From positions 108,538 through 172,537 of the forward strand of contig NZ_JAJONF010000021.1 in NCBI RefSeq assembly GCF_021462265.1: a stretch of 64,000 nucleotides of DNA. The letters run 5' to 3'. This DNA is from Streptomyces shenzhenensis. GTDB taxonomy: Bacteria > Actinomycetota > Actinomycetes > Streptomycetales > Streptomycetaceae. The translations under genes and the position numbers were made by a program. The notes beneath the pieces are model-generated. The model was not told the DNA's origin and searched no databases. It saw only the letters and a list, made by a program, of their open reading frames with translations. Shown piece after piece: positions 16,470 to 24,449 of this stretch (the first letter of the stretch is position 1; the number at the start of each line of letters is the position of its first letter).

Positions 16470-17590
16470 CGCGCACCCGCCGTCGTCACGTCGCGCCCGA
16501 GCGGATCACGTACCTGACCGCACCGTGTCCACGCCGTCACCTCGCACTCGTCCGGTTCGGCGATCTCGTCCGGCTCCACCGGCGGTTCCTGGCCGAGCAG
16601 CCGGTGCTCGCGGCACCAGGCGTCGTTGTAGACCGTCTCCAGGTAGCGGTGCGGGCCGTCGGGGAAGATCGCGGCGATGCGCGTCCCGGCGGGGTACGTC
16701 CGTGCCGCCCACCCGGCCACCAGCGCCACCGCCCCGACGCTCCAGCCTCCGGACGCGTAGTGCAGCCGGGCCAGTCGCCGGCAGGCCCACACCGCCTCGG
16801 CCGGGCCCACCCAGTGGACCTCGCTGAAGGCTCCGTAGTCGACGTTGGAGGGATGGATGCTGGAGCCGAGCCCGCGCATGAGGCGTGGGCGCGCGGGTTG
16901 CCCGAAGATCGTCGAGCCGGTCGCGTCCACGCCGATGAGCCGCAGGCCGGGGAAGGACTCACGCAGCCCCGCCGCGACCCCGGCGGAGTGGCCGCCGGTG
17001 CCCACGGCGGCCACCAGGACGTCGATCCGGCCGATCTGGGCGACGAGTTCGGCGGCCAGCGGCCGGTAGGCGGCCCTGTTGTCGGGGTTGTGGTACTGGT
17101 CGGGGCAGTAGGCGTCGGGGGCCCGGTCCAGGAGTTCGGCCACGCGCTCGCGGCGGGCCCGCTGCCAGCCGCCGTCGGCATGCGGCGCGGCGACCTGGTC
17201 GACGTGCGCGCCCAGGGCGGTGAGCAGCCGGACCATCGACGGCTCCATGCCGGGGTCGGTGACGACGGTGACCGGATGGCCGTAGGTCAGTCCGGCCAGG
17301 ACGAGGCCCAGACCGAGGGTGCCGCTGGAGGACTCGACGACGGGTGCACCGGGCAGGAGTTCGCCGCGCCGACGCGCTTCCCGGACCATGTGCAGGCCCG
17401 GGCGGTCCTTGATGCCGCCGGGGTTGGCGCCTTCCAGCTTGGCGTAGAAGCCGCGTCCCGGCGGGGCGAACGGCTTCTCGATCCACAGCGCGGGTGTGCT
17501 GCCGACCAGGTCGGCGGGGCGGCGGGCGATCAGGGGGACGGGGGTGGCGGCCCTGTCGGACAGGGCGGATTCGAGCAAGGTGAGATCCAT
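16466..17590 (-). CDS. PLP-dependent cysteine synthase / SbnA-like beta-replacement enzyme
   Basis: 374 residues of the fold-type II (beta family) PLP enzymes. The Schiff-base lysine is Lys61 in NPGGIKDRPG, where canonical cysteine synthases have NPxxSxKDR. The phosphate loop SSSGTLG follows at 87-93, and GTGGHSAG near 205. The last 60 residues extend beyond the usual core and contain CREH and TRCGQ cysteines. Such enzymes make cysteine, 2,3-diaminopropionate or other beta-substituted alanines. Coupling to an MFS transporter and absence of cysE suggest a specialised product rather than bulk cysteine. ATG 17590 has an AAGGAG Shine-Dalgarno. The upstream GTG 17611 lies before that site. Confidence 0.78.
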   Translation of the reverse strand: MDLTLLESALSDRAATPVPLIARRPADLVGSTPALWIEKPFAPPGRGFYAKLEGANPGGIKDRPGLHMVREARRRGELLPGAPVVESSSGTLGLGLVLAGLTYGHPVTVVTDPGMEPSMVRLLTALGAHVDQVAAPHADGGWQRARRERVAELLDRAPDAYCPDQYHNPDNRAAYRPLAAELVAQIGRIDVLVAAVGTGGHSAGVAAGLRESFPGLRLIGVDATGSTIFGQPARPRLMRGLGSSIHPSNVDYGAFSEVHWVGPAEAVWACRRLARLHYASGGWSVGAVALVAGWAARTYPAGTRIAAIFPDGPHRYLETVYNDAWCREHRLLGQEPPVEPDEIAEPDECEVTAWTRCGQVRDPLGRDVTTAGAR

Positions 17591-17722
17591 GGTGGTACGG
17601 CTCCTTCGCACCCGCTCTCGGGCGGGCGCGGTGCAGACGGTGCGGGGGGCGCGTGGGCACGCCGAGCCGCGATCCGGCGCCTGTGCGGCGCGGAACCGGT
17701 CGGGACGGCGTGCGGGGCGCGC

Positions 17723-18154
17723 CTATTGCCGCCAGAGGCAGTGCCGTACGCACGCGGATCTGCCGCCGTCCGGTGCGGAATCGCCGGCCGTCGGACCGGC
17801 GCGGCCGAGCCAGGGGTGCGTGTCGGGGCGGTCGAGGGCCGGGTCGGCGAGGTGGGGGACGCGGACCGGAAGGTCGGCGGAGTCCCGCACCCGGTCGACC
17901 GCGTGCTGCAGGGCGTCCTCGGAGGCGTCGCCGTGACGGTGGCCTCGACCCTGCTCGTGATCGCGATCGGTCGCGGACGCCACCTGCTCCTTCGCCGTCG
18001 GCACCCGGACGTGCGTGCCGGCGACCGAGTGGTGCGGGCCGAGGAATCCCGGCCCGTGCAGGGCGCCCACCAGATGGGCCGCCACCAGCAGCATCAGTCC
18101 GAGGAGCAGGGCGGTCGGCAGGGGGCGCCGCTGGGCGCGCCTGCCGACTGCCAT
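17723..18154 (-). CDS. Small His-rich membrane/secreted protein, unknown
   Basis: About 143 residues with strong third-position bias. The N-terminus is basic (GRRAQRRP) followed by one hydrophobic segment LPTALLLGLMLLVAAHLVGA, a signal anchor or signal peptide. The rest is hydrophilic and rich in His, Asp and Arg (DRDHEQGRGHRHGDASEDAL), ending SACVRHCLW. This suggests a soluble, possibly metal-binding extracytoplasmic domain. ATG 18154 or GTG 18163 can start it; neither has a Shine-Dalgarno. It lies 132 bases upstream of the PLP enzyme gene on the same strand and may be the first gene of that unit. A 13-base palindrome sits at its start. No family recognised. Confidence 0.55.
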   Translation of the reverse strand: MAVGRRAQRRPLPTALLLGLMLLVAAHLVGALHGPGFLGPHHSVAGTHVRVPTAKEQVASATDRDHEQGRGHRHGDASEDALQHAVDRVRDSADLPVRVPHLADPALDRPDTHPWLGRAGPTAGDSAPDGGRSACVRHCLWRQ

Positions 18155-18163
18155 ACGGATCAC

Positions 18164-18176
18164 ATACGCAGCGTAT
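18164..18176. promoter_or_regulatory. 13-base palindrome ATACGCAGCGTAT, possible operator
   Basis: ATACGC-A-GCGTAT is a perfect inverted repeat with a single central base. It lies immediately upstream of the His-rich protein's start codon. With a TACGCT-type -10 sequence inside it, a repressor here would block transcription of the downstream unit. The cognate regulator is not known. Confidence 0.4.
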
Positions 18177-18581
18177 CGACTCGATCACAGGACGCCACTT
18201 TGGCGAGGGCGGGTCGGCCCCGTGTCACCACCCCGTACGCGCCGTGCGCGCGTGGCGCGGCCAGGGGCGTACGTCCGGCTCCCGCACACCTCGGAGCCGG
18301 CGTCCCGAGGAGACCGTCCAGGAGATCCACGCGGTCGTGCGCCATGGCGGCCCTGCTCCGCCGCGCACCAGGTGCCGTCCCGGGCGGCTCTTCAACAGCC
18401 CGAGCTCCCCGGCCGCCGGGCCGCAGGACCCGGTACCTCTCGCGCAGGGCGGGGCCGGCAGGCGAACGCGTTGCGCGCCCCCTGTCCTCGCGGCACCGGG
18501 AGTCGCCCGGAGCGGGCAGTACAGGACGGCGGTTCCCCAAGGGCCGCCGGCGGACTTCGGGCCCGGACCGGACGACCGGGC
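18177..18581. other. Gene-free stretch
   Basis: About 400 bases with no convincing gene on either strand. The open frames present have ordinary rather than coding third-position use and lack ribosome binding sites. No repeat or hairpin stands out apart from the palindrome at its left edge. Confidence 0.5.
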
Positions 18582-19361
18582 TCAGGGCCGGTAGACCATC
18601 CCCGGCCGGGCCTTGGCAGGGGCGAGCAGCTGCGACACGGTGACGATCGTGTAGCCGCGCTGCTGGAGCGCCTTGAGGATTCCCGGGACGGCGGGCACGG
18701 TGCCCTTGTGCAGGTCGTGCAGCAGGATGATGCCGTCGCGGTGGGTCTGCTCGAGCACCCGCTTGGTGATCAGCGCCGAGTCGGTCGTCTCGTAGTCCTT
18801 GGCCGTGACGCTCCACAGCACCTGCGCCAGGCCCAGCTCCTTGCAGATCTTGGCCACTTTGCGGCTGGTGCGGCCCTGGGGCGGTCGCATCAGGACGGGC
18901 CTGGTGCCGGTGATCCTCTCGATGGCGTCCTGGGTGCGGGTCAGTTCCTGACGGGCTTCGTCCGTGTCGATCTGGGTCAGGATCTTGTGCGTCCAGGTGT
19001 GGTTGCCGATCTCGTGGCCCTCGTCCGAGATGCGCCGGAGGATCCCGGGATACTTCGCGATGTGGCCGGCGCCCTGCACGAAGAACGTCGCGTGCAGATG
19101 CTCCTGCTTCAGGATGTCCAGGAGCCGAGGGGTCGTCGGGCTGGGCCCGCCGTCGAAGGTGAGGGCCACGCATTTCGCCTTGCGGCAGTCGACCGGCCCG
19201 GCCACCGACCCTGACGCCTTGTCACGGGCCGCGCGCGGCGACGTGTGGTCGTACGTCGTGACCGTCAGGGCAATGGTCAGCGTGACGGCCAGGGCCACGG
19301 CCACGACCGTCACGAGCGGGATGAGTATGCGCGGCCGTCGTATGCGCGCCAATGAGAGCAC
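18582..19361 (-). CDS. Polysaccharide deacetylase (NodB) family protein with altered metal motif
   Basis: 259 residues. The N-terminus is a single transmembrane anchor or signal peptide (PLVTVVAVALAVTLTIALTV, about 15-34), placing the NodB domain (about 60-250) outside. Motif 1 is TFDGGP (68-73) instead of TFDDGP, so the metal-ligand Asp is replaced by Gly. Motif 2 is intact (HEIGNHTWTH). Motif 3 is RPPQG rather than RPPYG, and motif 5 keeps LLHD. Family members deacetylate peptidoglycan or chitin-like sugars. Loss of one metal ligand may abolish or retune activity. GTG 19361 is preceded by a GGGGGAAGG Shine-Dalgarno. Confidence 0.82.
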   Translation of the reverse strand: MLSLARIRRPRILIPLVTVVAVALAVTLTIALTVTTYDHTSPRAARDKASGSVAGPVDCRKAKCVALTFDGGPSPTTPRLLDILKQEHLHATFFVQGAGHIAKYPGILRRISDEGHEIGNHTWTHKILTQIDTDEARQELTRTQDAIERITGTRPVLMRPPQGRTSRKVAKICKELGLAQVLWSVTAKDYETTDSALITKRVLEQTHRDGIILLHDLHKGTVPAVPGILKALQQRGYTIVTVSQLLAPAKARPGMVYRP

Positions 19362-19830
19362 GGGCTGCCTTCCCCCGATCGGATGATGCGTACATGCTTA
19401 CTGACGGCTTTCGCGGTCCATGGGTTGGCTCGCGCGAGCGTGTTCTGAAGAGCGCGACCAGGAAGGCGCGGGCGGCGCGGCGACGGTCCGGGGGATCGGC
19501 CTCGCGAGCCCCTCGGGTGCTCACCGCGCCGGGCGGAGGCGGAACCGGGGCGCGAAGCGTGTGTGCGGCGCGGGCCTGACGGCCGCCGCCAACCGCCCCC
19601 CGGGCCGCCCGAGTCGCGGCCAGCCCGAATTCCAACCATGGCCCGCCCAGGAAATGCACATGAGAAACACAGTCAAGGCAAAGGAATGCCACCCGCTTCA
19701 CCATTCACCTTGTTGACGTGGCCGCGACATCCGTACAGTCTGCCCGGTCACGGCGCGCACCCAGCGCCGAGGTCGTACCGCGCACCCCCCACAGCCCTTC
19801 CCGGTTCATCCACCATGTGGAGGACGTACG
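19362..19830. other. Intergenic region with a possible sedolisin-gene promoter
   Basis: No gene is supported here. A TTGACG (19713-19718) and TACAGT (19734-19739) pair with a short 15-base spacer lies 92 bases before the sedolisin start and could be its promoter. The rest shows no repeat or strong hairpin. Confidence 0.35.
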
Positions 19831-21051
19831 TTGCGCAGAATCGTTTCTTTCCCCGCCCTGGCGACACTCGCCACGGCCGCCCTCGCCCTGGCCGCCCCTG
19901 TCGGCCAGGCGGCCCAGGGCGCGGCCTCCCCAGCGCATGGCGTCACCGTCGCCCGCGCCTGCACCGCTCCGACGAAGCAGAACCAGATGGCCTGCAACGC
20001 CCTGCAGGTCACCGCGGGCACCCCGAAGTCGGCGCGCGCCGAGAGCGGCCTGTCCACGGCCGCCGCGCCCTCCGGCTACGGCCCCGCCTCGCTCCAGTCG
20101 GCATACAACCTGCCGTCCGCCGCAAGCGGTTCGGGCCAGACGGTGGCGATCGTCGACGCCTACGACGACCCCACCGCCGAGTCCGACCTCGCCGTCTACC
20201 GCTCCCAGTACGGTCTGCCCGCCTGCACCACGGCCAACGGCTGCTTCACGAAGACCGACCAGAACGGCGGCACCGGCTACCCGCGCGGCGACTCCGGCTG
20301 GGCCGAGGAGATCTCCCTCGACCTCGACATGGTCAGCGCGGCCTGCCCGAACTGCAAGATCCTGCTCGTCGAGGCCAAGACCGCGTCCATGACCAACCTC
20401 GGGACGGCCGTGAACACCGCCGTCAGGCTGGGCGCGAAGTTCGTCTCCAACAGCTACGGCGGCTCCGAGTCCTCCAGCGACGCGACCTACGACTCCAGCT
20501 ACTTCAACCACCCCGGCGTCGCCATCACCGTCTCCTCCGGTGACGGCGGCTACGGCGTCGAGTACCCGGCCGCCTCCAAGTACGTGACGGCGGTGGGCGG
20601 TACGTCCCTGAACACCGCGTCCAACTCCCGCGGCTGGACCGACACGGTCTGGAGCGGGGCGGGCTCCGGCTGCTCCACGTACGACGCCAAACCCAGCTGG
20701 CAGAAGGACACCGTCTGCGCCGACCGCACCGTGGCGGACGTCTCCGCGGTCGCCGACCCGAACACCGGCGTCGCGGTCTACGACAGCTACCGCTCGGCCA
20801 CCGGCTGGATGGTCTTCGGCGGCACCAGCGCCTCCTCACCCCTGATCGCGGCGACCTACGCCCTGGGCGGCGCCCCGTCCGCCGGCTCCTACCCGGCGTC
20901 CTTCCCGTACGCCCACACCACCGCCCTGTACGACGTCAGCAGCGGCTCCAACGGCAGCTGCGGCGGTTCCTACCTCTGCACCGGCACCACCGGGTACGAC
21001 GGCCCGTCCGGGCTCGGCGTCCCGAACGGGACCACCGCCTTCACCGGCTGA
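19831..21051 (+). CDS. Secreted S53-family (sedolisin) serine peptidase
   Basis: 406 residues with an N-terminal signal peptide (hydrophobic core ATLATAALALAAPVGQA). The S53 catalytic residues are visible: Glu160 and Asp164 in WAEEISLD (the ExxxD spacing of sedolisins), and Ser333 in GGTSASSP. A VSSGDGG segment carries the oxyanion Asp. Unlike classical sedolisins there is only a short propeptide-like region (about 35-85), typical of compact Streptomyces members. These are acid-active secreted endopeptidases. The start is TTG 19831 with GGAGG seven bases upstream; an ATG 16 bases upstream is out of frame. Confidence 0.9.
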   Translation: MRRIVSFPALATLATAALALAAPVGQAAQGAASPAHGVTVARACTAPTKQNQMACNALQVTAGTPKSARAESGLSTAAAPSGYGPASLQSAYNLPSAASGSGQTVAIVDAYDDPTAESDLAVYRSQYGLPACTTANGCFTKTDQNGGTGYPRGDSGWAEEISLDLDMVSAACPNCKILLVEAKTASMTNLGTAVNTAVRLGAKFVSNSYGGSESSSDATYDSSYFNHPGVAITVSSGDGGYGVEYPAASKYVTAVGGTSLNTASNSRGWTDTVWSGAGSGCSTYDAKPSWQKDTVCADRTVADVSAVADPNTGVAVYDSYRSATGWMVFGGTSASSPLIAATYALGGAPSAGSYPASFPYAHTTALYDVSSGSNGSCGGSYLCTGTTGYDGPSGLGVPNGTTAFTG

Positions 21052-21215
21052 ACGGCCCCATGAGGTAACCACGTCGGTACTCCCGGACCTGCGCCACCGG
21101 GCCGGAGTCGGCGACCACGCCGACTCCGGCCTCCCTCGCGCACAGCACGCGCACCGCCCGCCAGGCGGCGACCGGATCGGCCGAAGAGGCCGGAGAAGGC
21201 AGGGGCCGGGCCGGT

Positions 21216-22163
21216 TCACAGGGCCGAGCGGCGGACCAGCAGTGCCAGGACCAGCAGCCCGGGGGCCATCGGCAGCCACCCGGTCAGCAGGCGGTAGCCG
21301 AGGACCGCCGAGACCGCAGCCGGGCCCGGCGCGCCGGCCGCCGTGAGCGCGAGGGCGAGCGCGGCGTCCAGCGACCCCAGTCCGCCCGGCGTGGGCAGCA
21401 GCGCCGCCGCGCCGCTGGCGACCAGGTAGGCCATGACCACCCGGCTCGCGGGGAGGCCGAGGCCGATCGCGTGGACCACGGCGACGACCACCCCGGCGTG
21501 CAGCAGGGCGAACGCCACCGACCCGCCCCACAGCGCGCAGGCCCGCGCCCGGCACCGGTGCACCTCGCGTACGTCGGTGAAGGCCTGGCTCACCACTCGT
21601 CTGAGGCGGCCGCTGGCCGCGACCGCCAGGGCGACGGTCACGGCCGCCACCGGCAGCAGGACCAGGACGTACGGGACCCGCGCGGACAGCCGCACCGTGC
21701 CGGGCGAGGCGGCCAGCAGGGCCACGCCCAGCGCGCACCGGACGATCCCGCCGACGGCCGCCTTCACCGCCAGCGCGGTCGCCGAGCGCCGGGTGGACAG
21801 CCCGCACCGCGTCAGGAACCGCAGGTTGACCAGCGTCGCTCCGGCTCCCGCCGGAAGGACGTGGTTGGCGGCGCCGGCCGCGAACTGCGCCGCCACCAGC
21901 CGGCCCTTGGGCAGCGGTTCGACCACCGCGCCCTGCTGCGCCACGGCCGCGCACACCCAGGTGGCCAGGGCGGCGAGGCAGGCGAGCACCAGCCACTCCC
22001 CGTCGGCGGCGGCCAGCCGGTCGGTGCCGCTGTCCAGCGTGGCCCGGTGCGCGGCGAGCATCCCGCCGGCGGCGGCGAGCACCACCAGGGTGACGCCCAG
22101 CTGGACGTACAGGCGCCTGCCCAGGGGGATCAGCGTGAGGGGCGGGCTCTCGGCCTCGGTCAT
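21216..22163 (-). CDS. Lysylphosphatidylglycerol-synthase-TM (YbhN/AglD) family membrane protein
   Basis: 315 residues, about eight hydrophobic segments, and the family signature LLPTPGGLGSLDAALALAL near 250-268. UPF0104/YbhN proteins are integral membrane proteins linked to lipid or polyprenol-sugar handling, often beside glycosyltransferases. It directly follows a GT-C-like membrane protein gene on the same strand, which supports that. ATG 22163 is chosen because AGGAGAGG lies about 8 bases upstream. A GTG at 22172 overlaps the upstream stop but has no usable spacing. Confidence 0.8.
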   Translation of the reverse strand: MTEAESPPLTLIPLGRRLYVQLGVTLVVLAAAGGMLAAHRATLDSGTDRLAAADGEWLVLACLAALATWVCAAVAQQGAVVEPLPKGRLVAAQFAAGAANHVLPAGAGATLVNLRFLTRCGLSTRRSATALAVKAAVGGIVRCALGVALLAASPGTVRLSARVPYVLVLLPVAAVTVALAVAASGRLRRVVSQAFTDVREVHRCRARACALWGGSVAFALLHAGVVVAVVHAIGLGLPASRVVMAYLVASGAAALLPTPGGLGSLDAALALALTAAGAPGPAAVSAVLGYRLLTGWLPMAPGLLVLALLVRRSAL

Positions 22164-22168
22164 GGCGG

Positions 22169-23665
22169 TCACCTCTCCTGCCGTACCCCGGGTGCCAGGT
22201 ACGCCCGCAGGCTGCCGACCCGCTCCTCGGGCCAGGCACGGGCGTAAGCGGGCGGACGGCCGTGCGGCGGCACCAGGACGGCGAGGGAGGTGCGCTGGGC
22301 GGCGCGCTTCAGCTCGGCCACGGTGGTGCTGGCGTCATGCCCTTTCGGCTGGGCGGAGCCGCAGCCTGCGTAGAAGGCGACGGGGACCGCGTCGTGGCCG
22401 CTGAGCAGGCACGGCGGCCGTACCCCACGCGCGTTCAGGGCGGCGGCGGTGCGGGCCCACTCGGCGCGGGAGGCGGCGGAGCTGTGCACGGTGTGTTCCA
22501 GGACGACGTACTGCACGGCCAGATGGCCCGCCAGGCCGATCGCCAGGAAGGCGGTCGCCAGGATGCGCCCGGCCCGGTGCGCCGGGGCGGTCACCAGGTG
22601 GACGAGGCCGTGGGCGACGGGGAGGGCGAGCAGGGCGTAGGCGGGCAGCAGGAAGCGGGGGGCCGCGTAGCCGATGAGAAAGAGGTAGGGGACCGCGGCC
22701 GTGACGGCGCAGGCCCCCGGGAGGAGGACGGGCAGGGCGCGCCGGGCGCGGACGGCGACCACCGCACCGAGGACGGCGAGGACGGGCAGCGCGAACCACC
22801 ACAGGGTCACCAGGGGGCTGGGGGCCGAACCCGTGCAGGGCCGGCACAGGGTACGGCCGCCGAGGCTGCGCAACTGGTCGACGACGGCGAGGTGCCAGCC
22901 GAGGCCGCCCTGAACGTCGGAGGCGGCGGACAGGCGCTGCCCGAGACCGCCGTAGCTCGTGAAAGCCTCGACCACCCACTCGCCGGCACCCGCCGCCAGC
23001 CCTCCGGCCAGCACGAGGAGGAGACGGGGGCGGCGCCAGGAGAGCAGGCAGAGCGCGAGCAGGGGCAGCACGACGTAGACCGCGTCCATCGGGCGCATCC
23101 CAGCCATCAGCGCCGCGCCCGCGAACACCCCCCACCAGGCCGCCCGGTCCTTCGCGTTCGCGCGGGCGCGCAGGAAGCAGCCCACGCAGACCAGGGCGCC
23201 GATGGCGACCCAGTAGTTGGGCATGGCCTCGGGGCCGTAGAACAGCGTCACCCACAACGAGGCGAACAGGGCGCCGGCCAGGGCCAGGACGCCGGGCCGG
23301 AAGTGGCCGCGCCAGACGCGCAGCGCGAGGTAGAGGGCGAGGCCGGAGAGGACGGCCAGATAGCTCCGGAGCAGGGCGGTGGAGTCGGACCACGACGCGA
23401 TCGGGGCGACCAGGAGCGAGATGCCGCGGGAGCGGGGCGCGCTGAAGTAGGCGGCGGGCACGTGACCGCTGACCTGGCTGACGTAGACGGTCTCGTCCCA
23501 GCCGAGACCGAGATCCGGCCGTACGAGGAGGAGCTGGGCGAGCGTGAAGGCGGCCGCGACCGCCGCGAGCCGGGGCTCGCCCCACGCGCGCCGGGGCCGC
23601 AGGGCCCGCGGGGAAGGGCCAGTGCGGGGCACACCGGTCGTCGCGGCGTTCGAGCCGTCGGACAT
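22169..23665 (-). CDS. Multi-pass membrane glycosyltransferase-like (GT-C fold) protein
   Basis: 498 residues with about 10-12 hydrophobic segments. After the first helix comes LGLGWDETVYVSQVSGH, which matches the acidic first extracytoplasmic loop (the catalytic D/E site) of GT-C polyprenyl-phosphate-sugar glycosyltransferases. A soluble C-terminal part (about 410-498) follows. Donor and acceptor are unknown. The next gene in the operon is a YbhN-like protein. ATG 23665 (reading MSDGSN) has an AGGGG Shine-Dalgarno; upstream in-frame codons do not. Confidence 0.7.
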   Translation of the reverse strand: MSDGSNAATTGVPRTGPSPRALRPRRAWGEPRLAAVAAAFTLAQLLLVRPDLGLGWDETVYVSQVSGHVPAAYFSAPRSRGISLLVAPIASWSDSTALLRSYLAVLSGLALYLALRVWRGHFRPGVLALAGALFASLWVTLFYGPEAMPNYWVAIGALVCVGCFLRARANAKDRAAWWGVFAGAALMAGMRPMDAVYVVLPLLALCLLSWRRPRLLLVLAGGLAAGAGEWVVEAFTSYGGLGQRLSAASDVQGGLGWHLAVVDQLRSLGGRTLCRPCTGSAPSPLVTLWWFALPVLAVLGAVVAVRARRALPVLLPGACAVTAAVPYLFLIGYAAPRFLLPAYALLALPVAHGLVHLVTAPAHRAGRILATAFLAIGLAGHLAVQYVVLEHTVHSSAASRAEWARTAAALNARGVRPPCLLSGHDAVPVAFYAGCGSAQPKGHDASTTVAELKRAAQRTSLAVLVPPHGRPPAYARAWPEERVGSLRAYLAPGVRQER

Positions 23666-23705
23666 CTCGCCCCTCTCGTCGTCGTGCGCCACGGAGCCGA
23701 CCGCT

Positions 23706-23720
23706 CCTACAGCTTGTAGG
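23706..23720. promoter_or_regulatory. Perfect inverted repeat CCTACA-GCT-TGTAGG, possible operator
   Basis: Six-base arms (23706-23711 and 23715-23720) around a 3-base centre. It lies 41 bases upstream of the GT-C-like gene start and in the 115-base gap behind the response-regulator gene. The TACA/TGTA arms recall BlaI/CopY-type sites, but the spacing differs and no such regulator is in the window. Confidence 0.35.
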
Positions 23721-23780
23721 GGGATGTCCCACCCTACGGCTCTCATGGTGAGAGGCGGGCAAGGAGGCGTCCGGTTCCGC

Positions 23781-24449
23781 TCAGCCGGCGCCGGGGCGGG
23801 CGAGTCCCCGGTCGTAGGCGAAGATCACGGCCTGCACGCGGTCGCGGGCGCCGATCTTGGCCAGGACCCGGCCGACGTGCGTCTTCACGGTGGACTCGGA
23901 CACGACGAAGCGGGCGGCGATCTCGCCGTTGGTCCAGCCCTTGCCGATGGCGACGAGGATCTCGCGCTCACGTTCGGTGAGGGAGGCCAGTCGCGGGTCC
24001 TCGTCCGGGGCATTTCTTCCGGTGGGCACGTACCGGGCGTACTCGTCCAGGATGCGGCGGGTGAGGGCCGGCGCGATCACCGCGTCGCCCCCGGCGACCG
24101 CGCGGATCCCGGCGAGCAGTTCCTCGGGACGCGCGTCCTTGAGGAGGAAGCCGCTGGCTCCGGCCCGCAGGGCGGCGTGCACGTACTCGTCGACGTCGAA
24201 GGTGGTCAGCACGAGGACCCGGGAGCGCCCCCCGGCCTCCACGATCCGGCGGGTCGCCTCGATACCGTCCACGCCGGGCATGCGCACATCCATCAGCACG
24301 ACGTCGGGACGCAGTTCGGCGGTCCTGCGGACGGCCTCGGCGCCGTTCGCGGCCTCACCGACCACCTCCGTCTCGGGCATGGAGTCGAGCAGCACCCGGA
24401 AGCCGTAGCGCTGCAGCTGCTGGTCGTCGACGACGAGCACCGTGGTCAC
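23781..24449 (-). CDS. NarL/LuxR-family response regulator
   Basis: 222 residues. The receiver domain has the acidic pair Asp8-Asp9 (VLVVDDQQ), phospho-acceptor Asp54 (VVLMDVRMPG) and conserved Lys (FLLKDA). The C-terminal LuxR HTH reads LTEREREILVAIGKGWTNGE and then VSESTVKTHV. It is the output partner of the histidine kinase encoded just upstream. The two overlap by four bases (GTGA at 24446-24449), so they are translationally coupled. It is the last gene of the operon ABC ATPase, permease, kinase, regulator. It probably binds the direct repeats in front of the operon. Confidence 0.93.
   Translation of the reverse strand: MTTVLVVDDQQLQRYGFRVLLDSMPETEVVGEAANGAEAVRRTAELRPDVVLMDVRMPGVDGIEATRRIVEAGGRSRVLVLTTFDVDEYVHAALRAGASGFLLKDARPEELLAGIRAVAGGDAVIAPALTRRILDEYARYVPTGRNAPDEDPRLASLTEREREILVAIGKGWTNGEIAARFVVSESTVKTHVGRVLAKIGARDRVQAVIFAYDRGLARPGAG

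Noticed and set aside
15054..16517. 487-codon open frame antisense to the MFS gene
   Set aside because: Composition is a codon-shadow artefact (Arg/Gly/Glu/Gln repeats); the MFS frame has TM helices and motifs.
18160..18345. Possible 58-codon reverse-strand gene starting MAHDRVDLLDG
   Set aside because: Third-position G/C only moderate, no ribosome binding site, no recognisable motif.
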